Part shown: positions 35,036 to 44,017 of the stretch, piece by piece
Layout: each line of letters opens with the position of its first letter
Position numbering within the stretch: the stretch's first letter is position 1
Assembly: GCF_034424375.1 (NCBI RefSeq)
Contig: NZ_CP139965.1
Coordinates: 1,054,001-1,118,000, forward strand
Origin: Paraburkholderia kururiensis
GTDB lineage: Bacteria; Pseudomonadota; Gammaproteobacteria; Burkholderiales; Burkholderiaceae
Direction of reading: 5' to 3'
Length of the DNA: 64,000 nucleotides
Notes under the pieces: generated by a model
Databases searched by the model: none
What the model was told of the DNA's origin: nothing
Seen by the model: only the letters and a program-made list of their open reading frames with translations
Program-made: the position numbers and the translations under genes

Positions 35036-35123
35036 GCAACCCTTCACGCCAACGCGGTACGCAACGGGCGAACGGGTAAATGCGGTCGCTTCTCAACGTC
35101 GTACACGCTTCAGGAGAGCGCAG

Positions 35124-35924
35124 ATGGATGCCTTCTTGCAAAACTTTCTCGACTGGCCGCTTTTGCTCGATTCGCTGCCTGGCCTGCTTGGCACGGGCCT
35201 CGTGAACACGCTGATCCTCTCGCTGTTTTCGACGGTGCTCGGCATTCTGGCGGGCATGGTGCTGGCGCTAATGACGGTGTCGAATACGCGCTGGCTGACC
35301 TGGCCTGCCCAGGTCTTCATCGACGTGTTTCGCGGGCTGCCCGCCGCGCTGGTGATTCTCGTGGTGGGCCAGGGACTCGCGCCCATCGGGTTGTCGCTGT
35401 TCGGGCCGAATCCGTATCCGCTCGCCATCGTCGCGCTCGCGCTGATCTCGTCGGCGTATATCGCGGAGATTTTCCGCTCCGGCATCCAGAGCGTGGGGCG
35501 CGGCCAGATGTACGCGTGCCAGGCGCTCGGCATGACGTACTGGAGCGGCATGCGTCACGTCATCGTGCCGCAAGGCGTGCGGCGCATTTTGCCCGCGCTC
35601 GCGAACCAGTTCATCGCTATCGTCAAGGACTCGAGCCTCGTGTATTTCCTCGGTCTGCTGACGTCGCAGCGTGATCTGTTCACGATCGGCCAGAACGCGG
35701 CCGTCAATACGGCTAATCTGTCGCCGCTGGTGGCAGCGGGTCTCGTGTATCTGCTGATCACTGTGCCGCTTACGCATGCGATCAATCACATCGACCGTTG
35801 GACCAATCGCTTCAGCAATCCCGGCGCGCGTCGCGGCCGCCAATCTGCGCGCGTACTGCGCAGCCTGCGCCGCGAAGAGGCGTTGCAATCGCAGGCGCCC
35901 GCCGCCGAACATCGCTGCGGATAA
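35124..35924 (+). CDS. Amino acid ABC transporter, permease (HisM/GlnP-like)
   Basis: A 266-residue inner-membrane permease of the polar amino acid type, with about five to six membrane helices from LLLDSLPGLLGTGLVNTLIL onward. The ATPase-contacting EAA loop is seen as ACQALGMTYWSGMRHVIVPQ, preceded by AYIAEIFRSGIQSVGRGQ. Only one permease gene is present, so it presumably acts as a homodimer, whereas Occ/His systems have two. An Arg-rich tail of about 35 residues follows the last helix (from about 230). It is 88 bases after the binding protein gene. Confidence 0.93.
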   Translation: MDAFLQNFLDWPLLLDSLPGLLGTGLVNTLILSLFSTVLGILAGMVLALMTVSNTRWLTWPAQVFIDVFRGLPAALVILVVGQGLAPIGLSLFGPNPYPLAIVALALISSAYIAEIFRSGIQSVGRGQMYACQALGMTYWSGMRHVIVPQGVRRILPALANQFIAIVKDSSLVYFLGLLTSQRDLFTIGQNAAVNTANLSPLVAAGLVYLLITVPLTHAINHIDRWTNRFSNPGARRGRQSARVLRSLRREEALQSQAPAAEHRCG

Positions 35925-35951
35925 CGAACCCTCACACACATCAATCAAAAC

Positions 35952-37289
35952 ATGGGACCGAAAGTCGACATCGTCGCCGACGATATCAAGCTGCCGGAAT
36001 GTGCCGACGTCGTCGTGATAGGCGGCGGCATCATCGGCGTGTGCACGGCGCTCGCGCTCAGCGAAAAGGGATTGAGCGTCGCGTTGTGCGAGAAAGGCTA
36101 CATCGCCGGCGAGCAGTCGAGCCGCAACTGGGGTTGGGTGCGCGTCACGCGCCGCGATCCGCGCGAACTGCTGCTGAGCATCGAAAGCCTGAAGATCTGG
36201 CGCACGCTCGACGAGAAGCTCGGCATACAAACCGGCTTCAACGAGTGCGGCATTCTCTACGTATCGAACGACGACGCGACGCTGGAACGTCATCGCGACT
36301 GGCTGCGGCGTGCGCGCGAGATTGGCGGCGATGCGTTCGATACGCGCGAGGTCGATACCCGCGACATCGCCGCGTTGCTGCCCGGCGCGGCGCGTTCGTT
36401 CAAAGGCGGCATATTCACGCCCGGCGACGCGCGCGCCGAGCCGCAAAAGGCCGCGCCCGCCATCGCGAATGCGCTGAGAAAGCGCGGTGTCAGCATCCTC
36501 ACGCCCTGCGCGGTGCGCGGCATCGAAACGAGCCGCGGACGCGTAAGCGCCGTCGTCACCGAGCACGGCACCATTCGCTGCGATGCCGCCGTTGTCGCTG
36601 GCGGCGCATGGACACGCTATTTCTGCGGCAATCTCGGCATCGAACTGCCGCAACTGCTCACGCGTGCCTCGGTGCTGCGTACCGAGCCTCTGGAAGGCGG
36701 CCCGACGTGCAGCGCCAACAACGAGGAGTTCGCGTTTCGAAAGCGTCTGGACGGCGGCTATACGGTCGCCTATGGGCTGCGCACGCATGCGGACCTCACG
36801 CCCGATTCGTTCCGCCTGTTCTTCAAATACATCGAGGCGCTGAAAAGCCAGATGGGCGCATTGCAGATCAGCGTCGGCAAGCGCTTCTTCGACGAACTGA
36901 AACGCCCGCGCCGCTGGCCGCTGGACGCGCCGACGGTGTTCGAATCCATCCGCACGCTCGATCCCGATCCTGTCGTTCCGTATGTCGACAAGGGTTTGCA
37001 GGCGTTCGTCGCCACGTTTCCGCAACTGGCCGGCGCGCGGATCGCGCAGCGTTGGGCCGGCTATATCGACGTCACGCCGGATGCGATTCCCGTCATCTCG
37101 GACGTCGCGAAGGTGCCGGGTCTGTTCATCGGTACGGGCTTTTCGGGGCATGGTTTCGGTATCGGGCCTGGCGCGGGGAGGCTGATGGCAGATATCGTGC
37201 ATAACGACAAACCTCTCGTCGATACACACGCGTTCAGGCTGAGCCGGTTCAGCGACGGTTCGAAAATCACGATCGATGCGGGCTTTTGA
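35952..37289 (+). CDS. FAD-dependent oxidoreductase (DAO family)
   Basis: A second flavoprotein, 445 residues, with an N-terminal dinucleotide fold (ADVVVIGGGIIGVCTALALS, then LSVALCEKGYIAGEQSSRNW) and the DAO-family C-terminal FAD loop GTGFSGHGFGIGPGAGRL. SSRNWGWVR after the GxGxxG region is typical of a proteobacterial subgroup near opine and D-amino acid oxidases. It lies 27 bases after the permease gene in the same operon. It probably oxidises the imported compound, either in series with or as an alternative to the enzyme at 32063. Confidence 0.88.
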   Translation: MGPKVDIVADDIKLPECADVVVIGGGIIGVCTALALSEKGLSVALCEKGYIAGEQSSRNWGWVRVTRRDPRELLLSIESLKIWRTLDEKLGIQTGFNECGILYVSNDDATLERHRDWLRRAREIGGDAFDTREVDTRDIAALLPGAARSFKGGIFTPGDARAEPQKAAPAIANALRKRGVSILTPCAVRGIETSRGRVSAVVTEHGTIRCDAAVVAGGAWTRYFCGNLGIELPQLLTRASVLRTEPLEGGPTCSANNEEFAFRKRLDGGYTVAYGLRTHADLTPDSFRLFFKYIEALKSQMGALQISVGKRFFDELKRPRRWPLDAPTVFESIRTLDPDPVVPYVDKGLQAFVATFPQLAGARIAQRWAGYIDVTPDAIPVISDVAKVPGLFIGTGFSGHGFGIGPGAGRLMADIVHNDKPLVDTHAFRLSRFSDGSKITIDAGF

Positions 37290-37328
37290 TGCGGCCGCAT
37301 GAACGAGACGCTTCGCAAGGATTCGAGC

Positions 37329-38012
37329 ATGCAAAAGGTAGCGATGGTGTCAGGCGCTTCGCGCGGTATCGGCAGCGCGATTGCAAGCGAGCTGGCGCGG
37401 CGAGGCTATGCGCTTTCGCTCGGCATGCGCGAGCCGCGCGCGGTCGAGGGCATGGCCGATGCGTTCATTCACGCCTATGAAGCGCGTGACCCGCAGGCGG
37501 CACGCAACTGGGTCGATGCGACGATCGATCGATACGGTCGGCTCGATGTGCTCGTCAGCAATGCGGGCATCTGCAAGATGATCGACTTCGACAACGGCAA
37601 CGATGCGCTGCTCGCGGAGACTTTCGACATCAACGTGCACGCTCCCTTTCGTCTTGTTCAGGCGGCGTTGCCGCATCTGCGGCGTTCGGGGCGCGGACGC
37701 TTCGTGCAGCTTGCGTCGTTGTCGGGCAAGCGCGTCAAGAACCTGAACGTCGGCTACCAGATGTCGAAGCACGCGATGGTCGCGTTGACGCACGCGGTGC
37801 GCCGCGCGGGTTGGGACGACGGCGTGCGCGCAACGGCCGTGTGTCCCGGCTTCGTGAATACCGATATGGCGTCGGGCATCGCCGATCTTCCGCCCGACGC
37901 GATGACGCAACCGCAGGATCTGGCGCTGCTCGTGGTCAACGCGATCGAACTGCCGAACACCGCGAGCGTTGCGGAACTGCTCGTCAATTGCCGGTATGAG
38001 GAGACGCTTTAG
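37329..38012 (+). CDS. Short-chain dehydrogenase/reductase (SDR)
   Basis: A 227-residue classical SDR. Cofactor motif VSGASRGIGSAIASELARRG, NSNAG-type VSNAGIC, and the catalytic Ser (LASLSGK) with Tyr-x-x-x-Lys (YQMSK) are all present. Its first helix and strand arrangement give no clear NAD/NADP preference. I start at 37329 because AAGGA lies 7 bases upstream; the ATG at 37299 has no ribosome site. It is the last gene of the uptake and oxidation cassette and probably reduces or oxidises the product of the flavoenzymes. Confidence 0.9.
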   Translation: MQKVAMVSGASRGIGSAIASELARRGYALSLGMREPRAVEGMADAFIHAYEARDPQAARNWVDATIDRYGRLDVLVSNAGICKMIDFDNGNDALLAETFDINVHAPFRLVQAALPHLRRSGRGRFVQLASLSGKRVKNLNVGYQMSKHAMVALTHAVRRAGWDDGVRATAVCPGFVNTDMASGIADLPPDAMTQPQDLALLVVNAIELPNTASVAELLVNCRYEETL

Positions 38013-38111
38013 CGTGCCTGGGCGCTGGAGCCAGACGGCAATTCAACGCGCGTGCGGGCGATCAATCAGTCCCGCGTTCTATCGTTCGGGCGCCTCGCTC
38101 ATGCGCTTCGC

Positions 38112-39413
38112 TCATGTGTCTCGCTCATGCGTTTCGATAAGCTGCTCTGCACAAGAAGCAGACGGCGGCGCGTCGACCCCATCGCGATCCACACCGCCGT
38201 GCGCGCGGCAGGCATGCCTGAGTCCTGCGCCGCAGTAAAGCCACAGCGCCAGCGATCCGGTTGAAATCGCACCGAGCGCCATGAAGGCCACGGGATAGCC
38301 GAAGTGTTGAGCGAGCAACCCGCCCAGCGCCGGACTCAATGCTGCGCCTGCCGCCTGCACGGTCATCACCACACCTTGCCCGGCATTGACATGTCCGGTG
38401 CCGTGCAGCAGGCGCACGACCAGCGCCGGCACGGCGACGCTCTGCAGGCCGGCGCCGATGCCATCCAGCGCCTGCACCGGGACCACGCCCCACGCCTGGA
38501 TCAACGAGGCCGCAATCAGCCCGCGCACCGGCAGCGCGAGGAACGTGAGCAGAATGACCCACCAGTAGCCGTACCGCCGGATCAGGCGGTTAGCGAGCAT
38601 GGCCGCGACGACCATCACCGCCTGGGCGATCACGATGGTTTGCGCGGTCAACGCACTCGGGTCGCCCTGATGCGCCGCGACGATCGCGAGTCCGTAAAGC
38701 GGCAACATCGCGGCGTTGCCAAGGTGAAACAACGCGAGGGCCGCCGCGAGCACCAGCAGGGGACGGCACTGCAGCAAGATCCGAAGTCCGCTGACGTGGC
38801 CGCCGGCGCGACCAGGGTGCGACTCTGCCGACGTCAGGCCTCTGGCAACCTGATGGTCGATGGCGTCGCTGCGAATCATCATGGCAGCCACGATGGCCAG
38901 CACGCCGAAGGCTGCGCTCAACGCGAACACCGCGCCGAAACCGTATCGCCAGCCCAACCAGCCCGACAGCACTGCGGCCACGACGTTGCCCGCGTGATTG
39001 GCGACCTGGTTACGCCCGAACTGCCGGTCAAAGCCGGATTGCCGCACGACCCCCAACGTTATGCCTGCCATTGCCGGTCCGATAGCGGCTCCCGTGATCG
39101 CGGTGACGACCTGCGACGCCACCACCATCCGGTAATCGTGAGAGGCCCACAGCAGTCCTGACGCCAGCACGGTCATGACGCCCGCGATCACGATCAGTGC
39201 GCGCTTGTGACGGGTGCCGTCCACCAGCGCGCCGGCCGGAGACGTCGCCAGCATCCCCGCGATGCCGCCCATGCTCATCACGATGCCGATCATGTCCGTG
39301 CCCCAACCGCGCGCTTGTAGAAACACGCCGAGAAACGGGCCGATGCCGGCCTGGACATCCGCCATGAAGAAGTTCAGTGCTTCGAGTGCGCGACGGGTCT
39401 TCACGATGCCCAA
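38112..39413 (-). CDS. Major facilitator superfamily transporter
   Basis: A 433-residue polytopic membrane protein with about 12 hydrophobic helices. The MFS loop 2-3 motif appears as AGMLATSPAGALVDGTRHKR, and the second half repeats the pattern (VAAMLANRLIRRYGYWWVIL). The substrate is not evident; the start MGIVKTRRALEALNFFMADV and the overall pattern resemble MFS proteins annotated as drug or organic-acid exporters. It faces away from the histidine kinase gene at 39670 and ends about 100 bases after the SDR stop, with no terminator hairpin that I could see between them. Confidence 0.9.
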   Translation of the reverse strand: MGIVKTRRALEALNFFMADVQAGIGPFLGVFLQARGWGTDMIGIVMSMGGIAGMLATSPAGALVDGTRHKRALIVIAGVMTVLASGLLWASHDYRMVVASQVVTAITGAAIGPAMAGITLGVVRQSGFDRQFGRNQVANHAGNVVAAVLSGWLGWRYGFGAVFALSAAFGVLAIVAAMMIRSDAIDHQVARGLTSAESHPGRAGGHVSGLRILLQCRPLLVLAAALALFHLGNAAMLPLYGLAIVAAHQGDPSALTAQTIVIAQAVMVVAAMLANRLIRRYGYWWVILLTFLALPVRGLIAASLIQAWGVVPVQALDGIGAGLQSVAVPALVVRLLHGTGHVNAGQGVVMTVQAAGAALSPALGGLLAQHFGYPVAFMALGAISTGSLALWLYCGAGLRHACRAHGGVDRDGVDAPPSASCAEQLIETHERDT

Positions 39414-39531
39414 GGTTCCGATGTTCAGGCGAGGAGCCGGTGCTTATGCAACCCATGTGCCATACGCGCGTGCCACGTCGGGCAGACTTTGCAGCGGGCC
39501 GTACGACGGCAGGTGTCGGATTACTGGACAG

Positions 39532-39549
39532 CGGTTGTCCGAACAACCG
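39532..39549. promoter_or_regulatory. Inverted repeat in the MFS / histidine kinase gap
   Basis: CGGTTGT-CCGA-ACAACCG is a perfect 7-bp inverted repeat with 4-base spacer, followed directly by ACAG so that CCGACA also appears. It lies 121 bases before the kinase start, in the divergent gap. Whether it is an operator is inference. Confidence 0.4.
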
Positions 39550-39669
39550 ACAGCAGCCGGTGTCTGTGAGCGCCGCGACCTCTGCGATGTCCGCGCGGGC
39601 GGCTTCGCGCCTGCGTCGTGGTTGCCCCGCTTTTGCTAAGCTTGAAACCCTCTCCTTCCTCGCACGCTT

Positions 39670-41163
39670 ATGTCCGCAGCTCAACGGCGTTTCTCGTTCG
39701 CCAGCCAACTCGCGGTTTTCTGGGTGCTGGTAGCCGTGATGTGCGCGCTCCTGATCGGGCTCGTCTGGTTCATGGCGCAAGGCAACCTGGAGCGGCAGAT
39801 CGGCGTCGCGCGTCAACAGACACTGGCCGGGTGCGAGGCGGTTGCCTCGCGCTACGACCTTTCGATCGACCGGACCGCCGACGCGCAAAGTGCCTCGAAC
39901 AGGGACCTGATGCACGCGATCCTTGACGTCGTGCTCGCGCAGATGCCGGGCGTCGAAGGCGGCTTCTGGCGTGCGGCAGACAGCGAACGCGGCATTTTCG
40001 ACGCCTACGCGTTTCCAACCTACGAGGGCAGCGGCATCAAGCGCGATATTCCGCAAGCCGAGACGCCGCTGATTCTGCGCACGCTGCGCGCGGCGACGAG
40101 CGGGCATGCGGCGTCCGAGTATGTCGAAGGACAGCAGGACGCGGTCATCGTTTCGGCCTGTCCCGTGCCGCATCGCGCCGGATTGTTTGCGTGGACGCTC
40201 ACGCGCGTGCGTCCGCCGCTCGGTCCGCACGGCAAGACGCTCGTCACCGCGCTTGCCCTGCTGCTCGCTGTGATCGTCGGGAGCGCGATTGCCTTGGGAA
40301 CGCTGCTGCGCCGCTGGCGCAGCGATCTTGCGCGCGTCGAGCAGAGCCTGAGCGAAGCAACGGACCTGCATGCGCCTTTCACGCCGATCGCGCTCACAGG
40401 CGAGCCGGACCTGGACAAGATCGTTGCCGCGCTCAATGCATACGGTGCGCGCACCACCGCACTGCAGCGGCAGGCGAGCGATCTCGACAGGAAGCTCGCA
40501 GGCGCCGAGCGGTTCGCCGCACTCGGCCGGCTGGCCGCGCAAATCGCTCACGAGATCCGCAATCCGATCGGCGCGATGCGACTCAAAGCGGAAAACGCGC
40601 TGGCCGGGGACGCGCAGCGCAAGCACCACGCGCTGGTGTCGATTCTCGAGCAGATTCAGCGAGTGGAAATGCAGTTGTCCGGCTTGCTTGCACTGACGCA
40701 GCCTGTCCGCATCGATGCGCAGCCGGTTGCGCTGCGTGAATGGCTGGCTGCGCGTATTGAACTGCATCGGGATGCCGCGTCGCGGGCCGGCATTGCGCTC
40801 GCCCTCGCGCAAAGCAACGACTTGCCGGACGAAGCGTGTTTCGATGCGGCTCAACTCGCCCGTGCCATCGACAATCTGATTCTCAATGCCCTACGTCATA
40901 CACCCGCCGGCGGCCACGTTACGTTGCGCGCGGCGCAGCACGCGGATATCTTGAGCATCGAAGTCGCCGACGACGGGCCGGGCGTGCCGCTCGCCGAGCG
41001 CGAGCACATCTTCGAGCCCTTTGTGACCGGTCACGCCTCCGGCTCCGGTTTGGGTCTCGCCGTGGTGCGGGAAATCGCCGTGGCGCATGGCGGCCGCGCC
41101 TTCTATGCCGCGCGCCCGCACGGCGCCTGTTTTGTGATCGAACTGCCATGCCACACATCCTGA
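39670..41163 (+). CDS. Membrane sensor histidine kinase (NtrB/DctB-like)
   Basis: A 497-residue kinase with one transmembrane helix at about residues 12-33 (FASQLAVFWVLVAVMCALLI), a periplasmic sensing segment of about 155 residues, and a second helix near 190-215. The phosphoacceptor His is in AAQIAHEIRNPIGAMRLKAE (about residue 294). The HATPase part includes NLILNALRHTPAGG, VADDGPGVP and SGSGLGLAVVREIA. It overlaps the response regulator gene by 16 bases, so the two are a coupled pair. The signal is unknown and the sensing region has no domain that I recognise. Confidence 0.93.
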   Translation: MSAAQRRFSFASQLAVFWVLVAVMCALLIGLVWFMAQGNLERQIGVARQQTLAGCEAVASRYDLSIDRTADAQSASNRDLMHAILDVVLAQMPGVEGGFWRAADSERGIFDAYAFPTYEGSGIKRDIPQAETPLILRTLRAATSGHAASEYVEGQQDAVIVSACPVPHRAGLFAWTLTRVRPPLGPHGKTLVTALALLLAVIVGSAIALGTLLRRWRSDLARVEQSLSEATDLHAPFTPIALTGEPDLDKIVAALNAYGARTTALQRQASDLDRKLAGAERFAALGRLAAQIAHEIRNPIGAMRLKAENALAGDAQRKHHALVSILEQIQRVEMQLSGLLALTQPVRIDAQPVALREWLAARIELHRDAASRAGIALALAQSNDLPDEACFDAAQLARAIDNLILNALRHTPAGGHVTLRAAQHADILSIEVADDGPGVPLAEREHIFEPFVTGHASGSGLGLAVVREIAVAHGGRAFYAARPHGACFVIELPCHTS

Positions 41164-42515
41164 TCGTCGACGACGACGACGCGTTCCGCGAAAGCCTTGC
41201 CGAAACCCTCGGCGATCTGGGGCATACCGTCATCGAGGCAACAGGGGGCCGCGAGGCGCTCGAGTGTCTCGGCAGCAGCGCGCACATCGATTGCGCGTTC
41301 CTCGACTTCAGGATGGCCGACATGAGCGGCATCGAACTGCTCGAACAGTTGCGCGCAATGCCTGAGCGCAAGACCTTGCCGGTTGTCGTGCTGACCGCAT
41401 TCGCGACCAGCGACAACACCATTCACGCCATGCGTCTGGGCGCGTTCGAACACCTGACCAAACCGGTCGGACGGGGCGTGATCGCCGAATTGCTGCGCAA
41501 GATCGAAGCCTCGAATCAAGGCCCGTCCGCAGACGTCCAGCCGGCGCCCGAAGACACGCTGGGCGACGACACCGCGCCTCGCCTGCTCGGCACCAGCGCG
41601 GCGTTACGCGAAGCGCAAAAGCAGATGGGCCGTGCTGCTGCCACGGATTCGACCGTGCTGATCAGCGGCGAAACGGGCACCGGTAAGGAGGTCGCGGCGC
41701 GCGTCCTGCACGACGCGTCGGCGCGGCGCCGCGGGGCTTTTGTGGCGATCAATTGCGCGGCGATTCCCGCCGACCTGCTCGAGAGCGAACTCTTCGGTCA
41801 CGCGAAAGGGGCGTTCACGGGGGCGCACATGCAACGCGTCGGCCGCTTCGTCGAGGCGAACGCCGGCACGCTGTTTCTCGACGAGATCGGCGATCTGCCG
41901 TTGCCGATGCAGGCGAAGTTATTGCGCGTGATTCAGGAGCGAGAGCTGACGCCGCTCGGCAGCAACACGAGCGTGCCGATCGACGTACGGATCGTCGCAG
42001 CGACGCATCGCGATCTCGGCGCCGAAGTTGCAGCAGGCCGGTTTCGCGAGGATCTGTTCTACCGGCTCAACGTGATCCCGATTCATTTGCCGCCGCTGCG
42101 CGAACGCCCCGACGACATCATCACGCTCGCCACGCATTTTCTGGCGCTCGCGGCGCGCCGCTCCGGCATCTCGCGCACGCTGGGCGCAAGCGCCGAACGG
42201 CGTCTTCTCGCGCATGCGTGGCCGGGCAACGTGCGCGAGTTGAAGAACGCGATGGAGCGTGTCGCCGCACTCGCTCGCGGCCCGCTTGCCACCGACGACG
42301 ATCTCGCGTTTCTGGCCGCGCGCCAGGTGGCAGCCGACGACCTTCCGGGCGCATTGCTCGATCTGCCGCTCCCCGAGGCGATCGAGCGACTGGAACGCGC
42401 TTCGATCGAACGTGCGTTGCAACTTGCCGCGGGTAATCGCGCCGAAGCCGCGCGTCGCCTCGGCATCAGCCGCCAGTCGCTTTATACGAAGATGGCCGCG
42501 TACAAACTGGGCTGA
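41148..42515 (+). CDS. NtrC-family sigma-54-dependent response regulator
   Basis: The 455-residue regulator has an N-terminal receiver (HILIVDDDDAFRESL, phosphoacceptor Asp in CAFLDFRMADMSG, Lys in HLTKPVG). The AAA+ domain follows with Walker A GETGTGKE, the sigma-54-contacting loop GAFTGA, and Walker B TLFLDEIGDLPL. A Fis-type helix-turn-helix ends it (NRAEAARRLGISRQSLYTKM). The true start is ATG 41148 inside the kinase gene; longer frames are artefacts. GAFTGA shows it activates sigma-54 promoters, and one lies 115 bases downstream of its stop (42630-42644), making the two genes at 42683 and 43446 its likely targets. Confidence 0.95.
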   Translation: MPHILIVDDDDAFRESLAETLGDLGHTVIEATGGREALECLGSSAHIDCAFLDFRMADMSGIELLEQLRAMPERKTLPVVVLTAFATSDNTIHAMRLGAFEHLTKPVGRGVIAELLRKIEASNQGPSADVQPAPEDTLGDDTAPRLLGTSAALREAQKQMGRAAATDSTVLISGETGTGKEVAARVLHDASARRRGAFVAINCAAIPADLLESELFGHAKGAFTGAHMQRVGRFVEANAGTLFLDEIGDLPLPMQAKLLRVIQERELTPLGSNTSVPIDVRIVAATHRDLGAEVAAGRFREDLFYRLNVIPIHLPPLRERPDDIITLATHFLALAARRSGISRTLGASAERRLLAHAWPGNVRELKNAMERVAALARGPLATDDDLAFLAARQVAADDLPGALLDLPLPEAIERLERASIERALQLAAGNRAEAARRLGISRQSLYTKMAAYKLG

Positions 42516-42610
42516 GTCCTGGGTTGACTCCTCAACGGGTGTCCATTCGAACGACACCGTGCGTCCAGCACCCGGACAGTTCCACAGGCATGCATCGGCG
42601 CAGGCCCCGC

Positions 42611-42627
42611 CCGACAAGACTTGTCGG
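42611..42627. promoter_or_regulatory. 17-bp perfect palindrome next to the sigma-54 promoter
   Basis: CCGACAAG-A-CTTGTCGG (42611-42627) is a perfect 8-bp inverted repeat with a 1-base centre. It ends 2 bases before the -24 element. Activator sites for NtrC-type proteins usually lie 80-150 bases upstream, so this could be a proximal activator site, a repressor site or an alternative architecture. Confidence 0.65.
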
Positions 42628-42629
42628 CA

Positions 42630-42644
42630 TGGCACAACGCTTGC
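42630..42644 (+). promoter_or_regulatory. Sigma-54 (-24/-12) promoter
   Basis: TGGCACAACGCTTGC matches TGGCACG-N4-TTGC with one change, and the GG/GC spacing is exact. It lies 38 bases before the start of the exported domain protein at 42683 and directly after the gene for a sigma-54 activator. Confidence 0.85.
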
Positions 42645-42682
42645 GTTTCTCTGCTGCACAGGACTGCAAAAGGAGCTGCGCC

Positions 42683-43423
42683 ATGAAGGCCTTTCACTCG
42701 ACGTTGCACATCGTCGCCGCGTGCGTATTGCTCGCCGCCACAGCGGTCAGTGCCGCACAGGATTTACCGCCGCGGCCGGACGTTGCGCAACGTCCGCCGT
42801 CCGCGCCCGTTGCCGATCCGGGTCCAGGTGCGGGGCTGCCTCCGCGCCCGCTGGACGATCGCGTTGCCGCCCTTGTCACCGTCAACGGCGTCGTGCAGCG
42901 GTATGTGATCAATCCCGAAGGTGATGTCGACGGGCTACTGCTTGCCGACAACGCGCTCGTCCACTTTCCGCCGCATCTTGGCGCCGAGGTTACCGCGGCA
43001 GTCGTGCCCGGCGACAGCGTTACGGTGACCGGCTTTGCGCTGCCGGGAGGCACCGTGCAGGCCCAACGAATCGAGAACGCGAAGCGTGGCCGCGCGGTTG
43101 TCGATCAACCGCCGCCGCTTGCGACGCCGCGTTTTCCGAGGGAACTGGCAGGCGCGGGTCTCGTCAGACTCGATGTAATCGGCCGTGTGCTGCGCGTGAC
43201 GACGGCTCCGCGCGGCGAAGCCGACGGCATGCTGCTCACCGACGGCACCGTGATCAAGCTGACCCCGCCCGTTGCCATGCAGTTTGCCGATCTGCTGCGT
43301 CCTGGAACGATGGTCGCCGCACAGGGCTATGGCACCCGCAACCGTTATGGTCAGGCGATGCAGGCCACCGCCTTCGGCACGCCGGGCAAGCTGACTACGC
43401 TTTACGGCACCTTGCCGCAATAA
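42683..43423 (+). CDS. Exported protein with two copies of a small beta domain
   Basis: A 246-residue protein beginning MKAFHSTLHIVAACVLLAAT, a Sec signal peptide (cut near AVSA-AQ), after an AAAGGAG ribosome site. A Pro-rich linker leads to two copies of an approximately 75-residue OB-like beta domain. Copy 1 reads VTVNGVVQRYVINPEGDVDG, VHFPPH and PGDSVTVTGFALPGGTV. Copy 2 reads LDVIGRVLRVTTAPRGEADG and PGTMVAAQGYGTRNRYGQ. The role is unknown; a periplasmic or surface-exposed protein is predicted. The next gene encodes two more copies without a signal peptide. Transcription probably depends on sigma-54 and the adjacent two-component system. Confidence 0.8.
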   Translation: MKAFHSTLHIVAACVLLAATAVSAAQDLPPRPDVAQRPPSAPVADPGPGAGLPPRPLDDRVAALVTVNGVVQRYVINPEGDVDGLLLADNALVHFPPHLGAEVTAAVVPGDSVTVTGFALPGGTVQAQRIENAKRGRAVVDQPPPLATPRFPRELAGAGLVRLDVIGRVLRVTTAPRGEADGMLLTDGTVIKLTPPVAMQFADLLRPGTMVAAQGYGTRNRYGQAMQATAFGTPGKLTTLYGTLPQ

Positions 43424-43445
43424 CGCACTTCGAAAGGAAATCTCC

Positions 43446-44003
43446 ATGCATTGGATCGATCCCGCCTGCCTGCCCGAAACACGCGGCAAGGTCTCGCAAT
43501 TCCTGCTCAATCCGCGCGGCGAAGTCGACGGCTTCATTCTCGAACGCAGTGACCGGACCCGGCAGCAGGTTCATTTCCCGCCGCATTTGTCGAAGCGTGT
43601 CGCGCGGCATGTCGTGATCGGCGACACCGTGCGGGTACGCGGCGTAAAGCCTCGCGCCGCCGACCTGGTGGCGGCAATTTCGCTGACCACAAAGAACGCA
43701 ATCGAGATCGTCGACGAAGGTCCGCCGCATCCTCGTGACGCACAGGGGCATGCGCCCGCGATGCAGACAAAGCCGATGGACGTACAGGGCGAGGTTGTGT
43801 TGCCGCTGTTCGGCCCGAAGGGGGAACTGCGCGGCGCGCTGCTGGATGACGGCACTTCGCTCAGAATGCCGCCGCATGCCGCGGCCGAACTTGCGGTCTA
43901 TCTCACGCCGGGCGTCCATGTGCAGGCATGGGGTGACGGCGTGAAGAGCCGGCTGGGTCGCACGGTGAACGTGCATGAGATCGCCGAGCTTGTAGACGAG
44001 TGA
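43446..44003 (+). CDS. Cytoplasmic paralogue with two copies of the same domain
   Basis: A 185-residue protein, 22 bases after the previous stop with a GGAAAT site. Copy 1 (RGKVSQFLLNPRGEVDGFIL, then VHFPPHLSKRV and IGDTVRVRGVKPRAADL) is clearly homologous to copy 1 of the upstream protein. Copy 2 (VQGEVVLPLFGPKGELRGAL, RMPPHAAAEL, TPGVHVQAWGDGVKSRLGRT) is more diverged. There is no signal peptide, so it should stay in the cytoplasm while its partner is exported. Function unknown. The strong hairpin at 44018 follows. Confidence 0.8.
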   Translation: MHWIDPACLPETRGKVSQFLLNPRGEVDGFILERSDRTRQQVHFPPHLSKRVARHVVIGDTVRVRGVKPRAADLVAAISLTTKNAIEIVDEGPPHPRDAQGHAPAMQTKPMDVQGEVVLPLFGPKGELRGALLDDGTSLRMPPHAAAELAVYLTPGVHVQAWGDGVKSRLGRTVNVHEIAELVDE

Positions 44004-44017
44004 TCGGCGTCGCAATA

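Noticed and set aside
35268..37334. A 688-codon minus-strand open frame opposite the permease and second FAD oxidase genes
   Set aside because: Arg/Ala/His-rich shadow without domains; both plus-strand genes show full family signatures.
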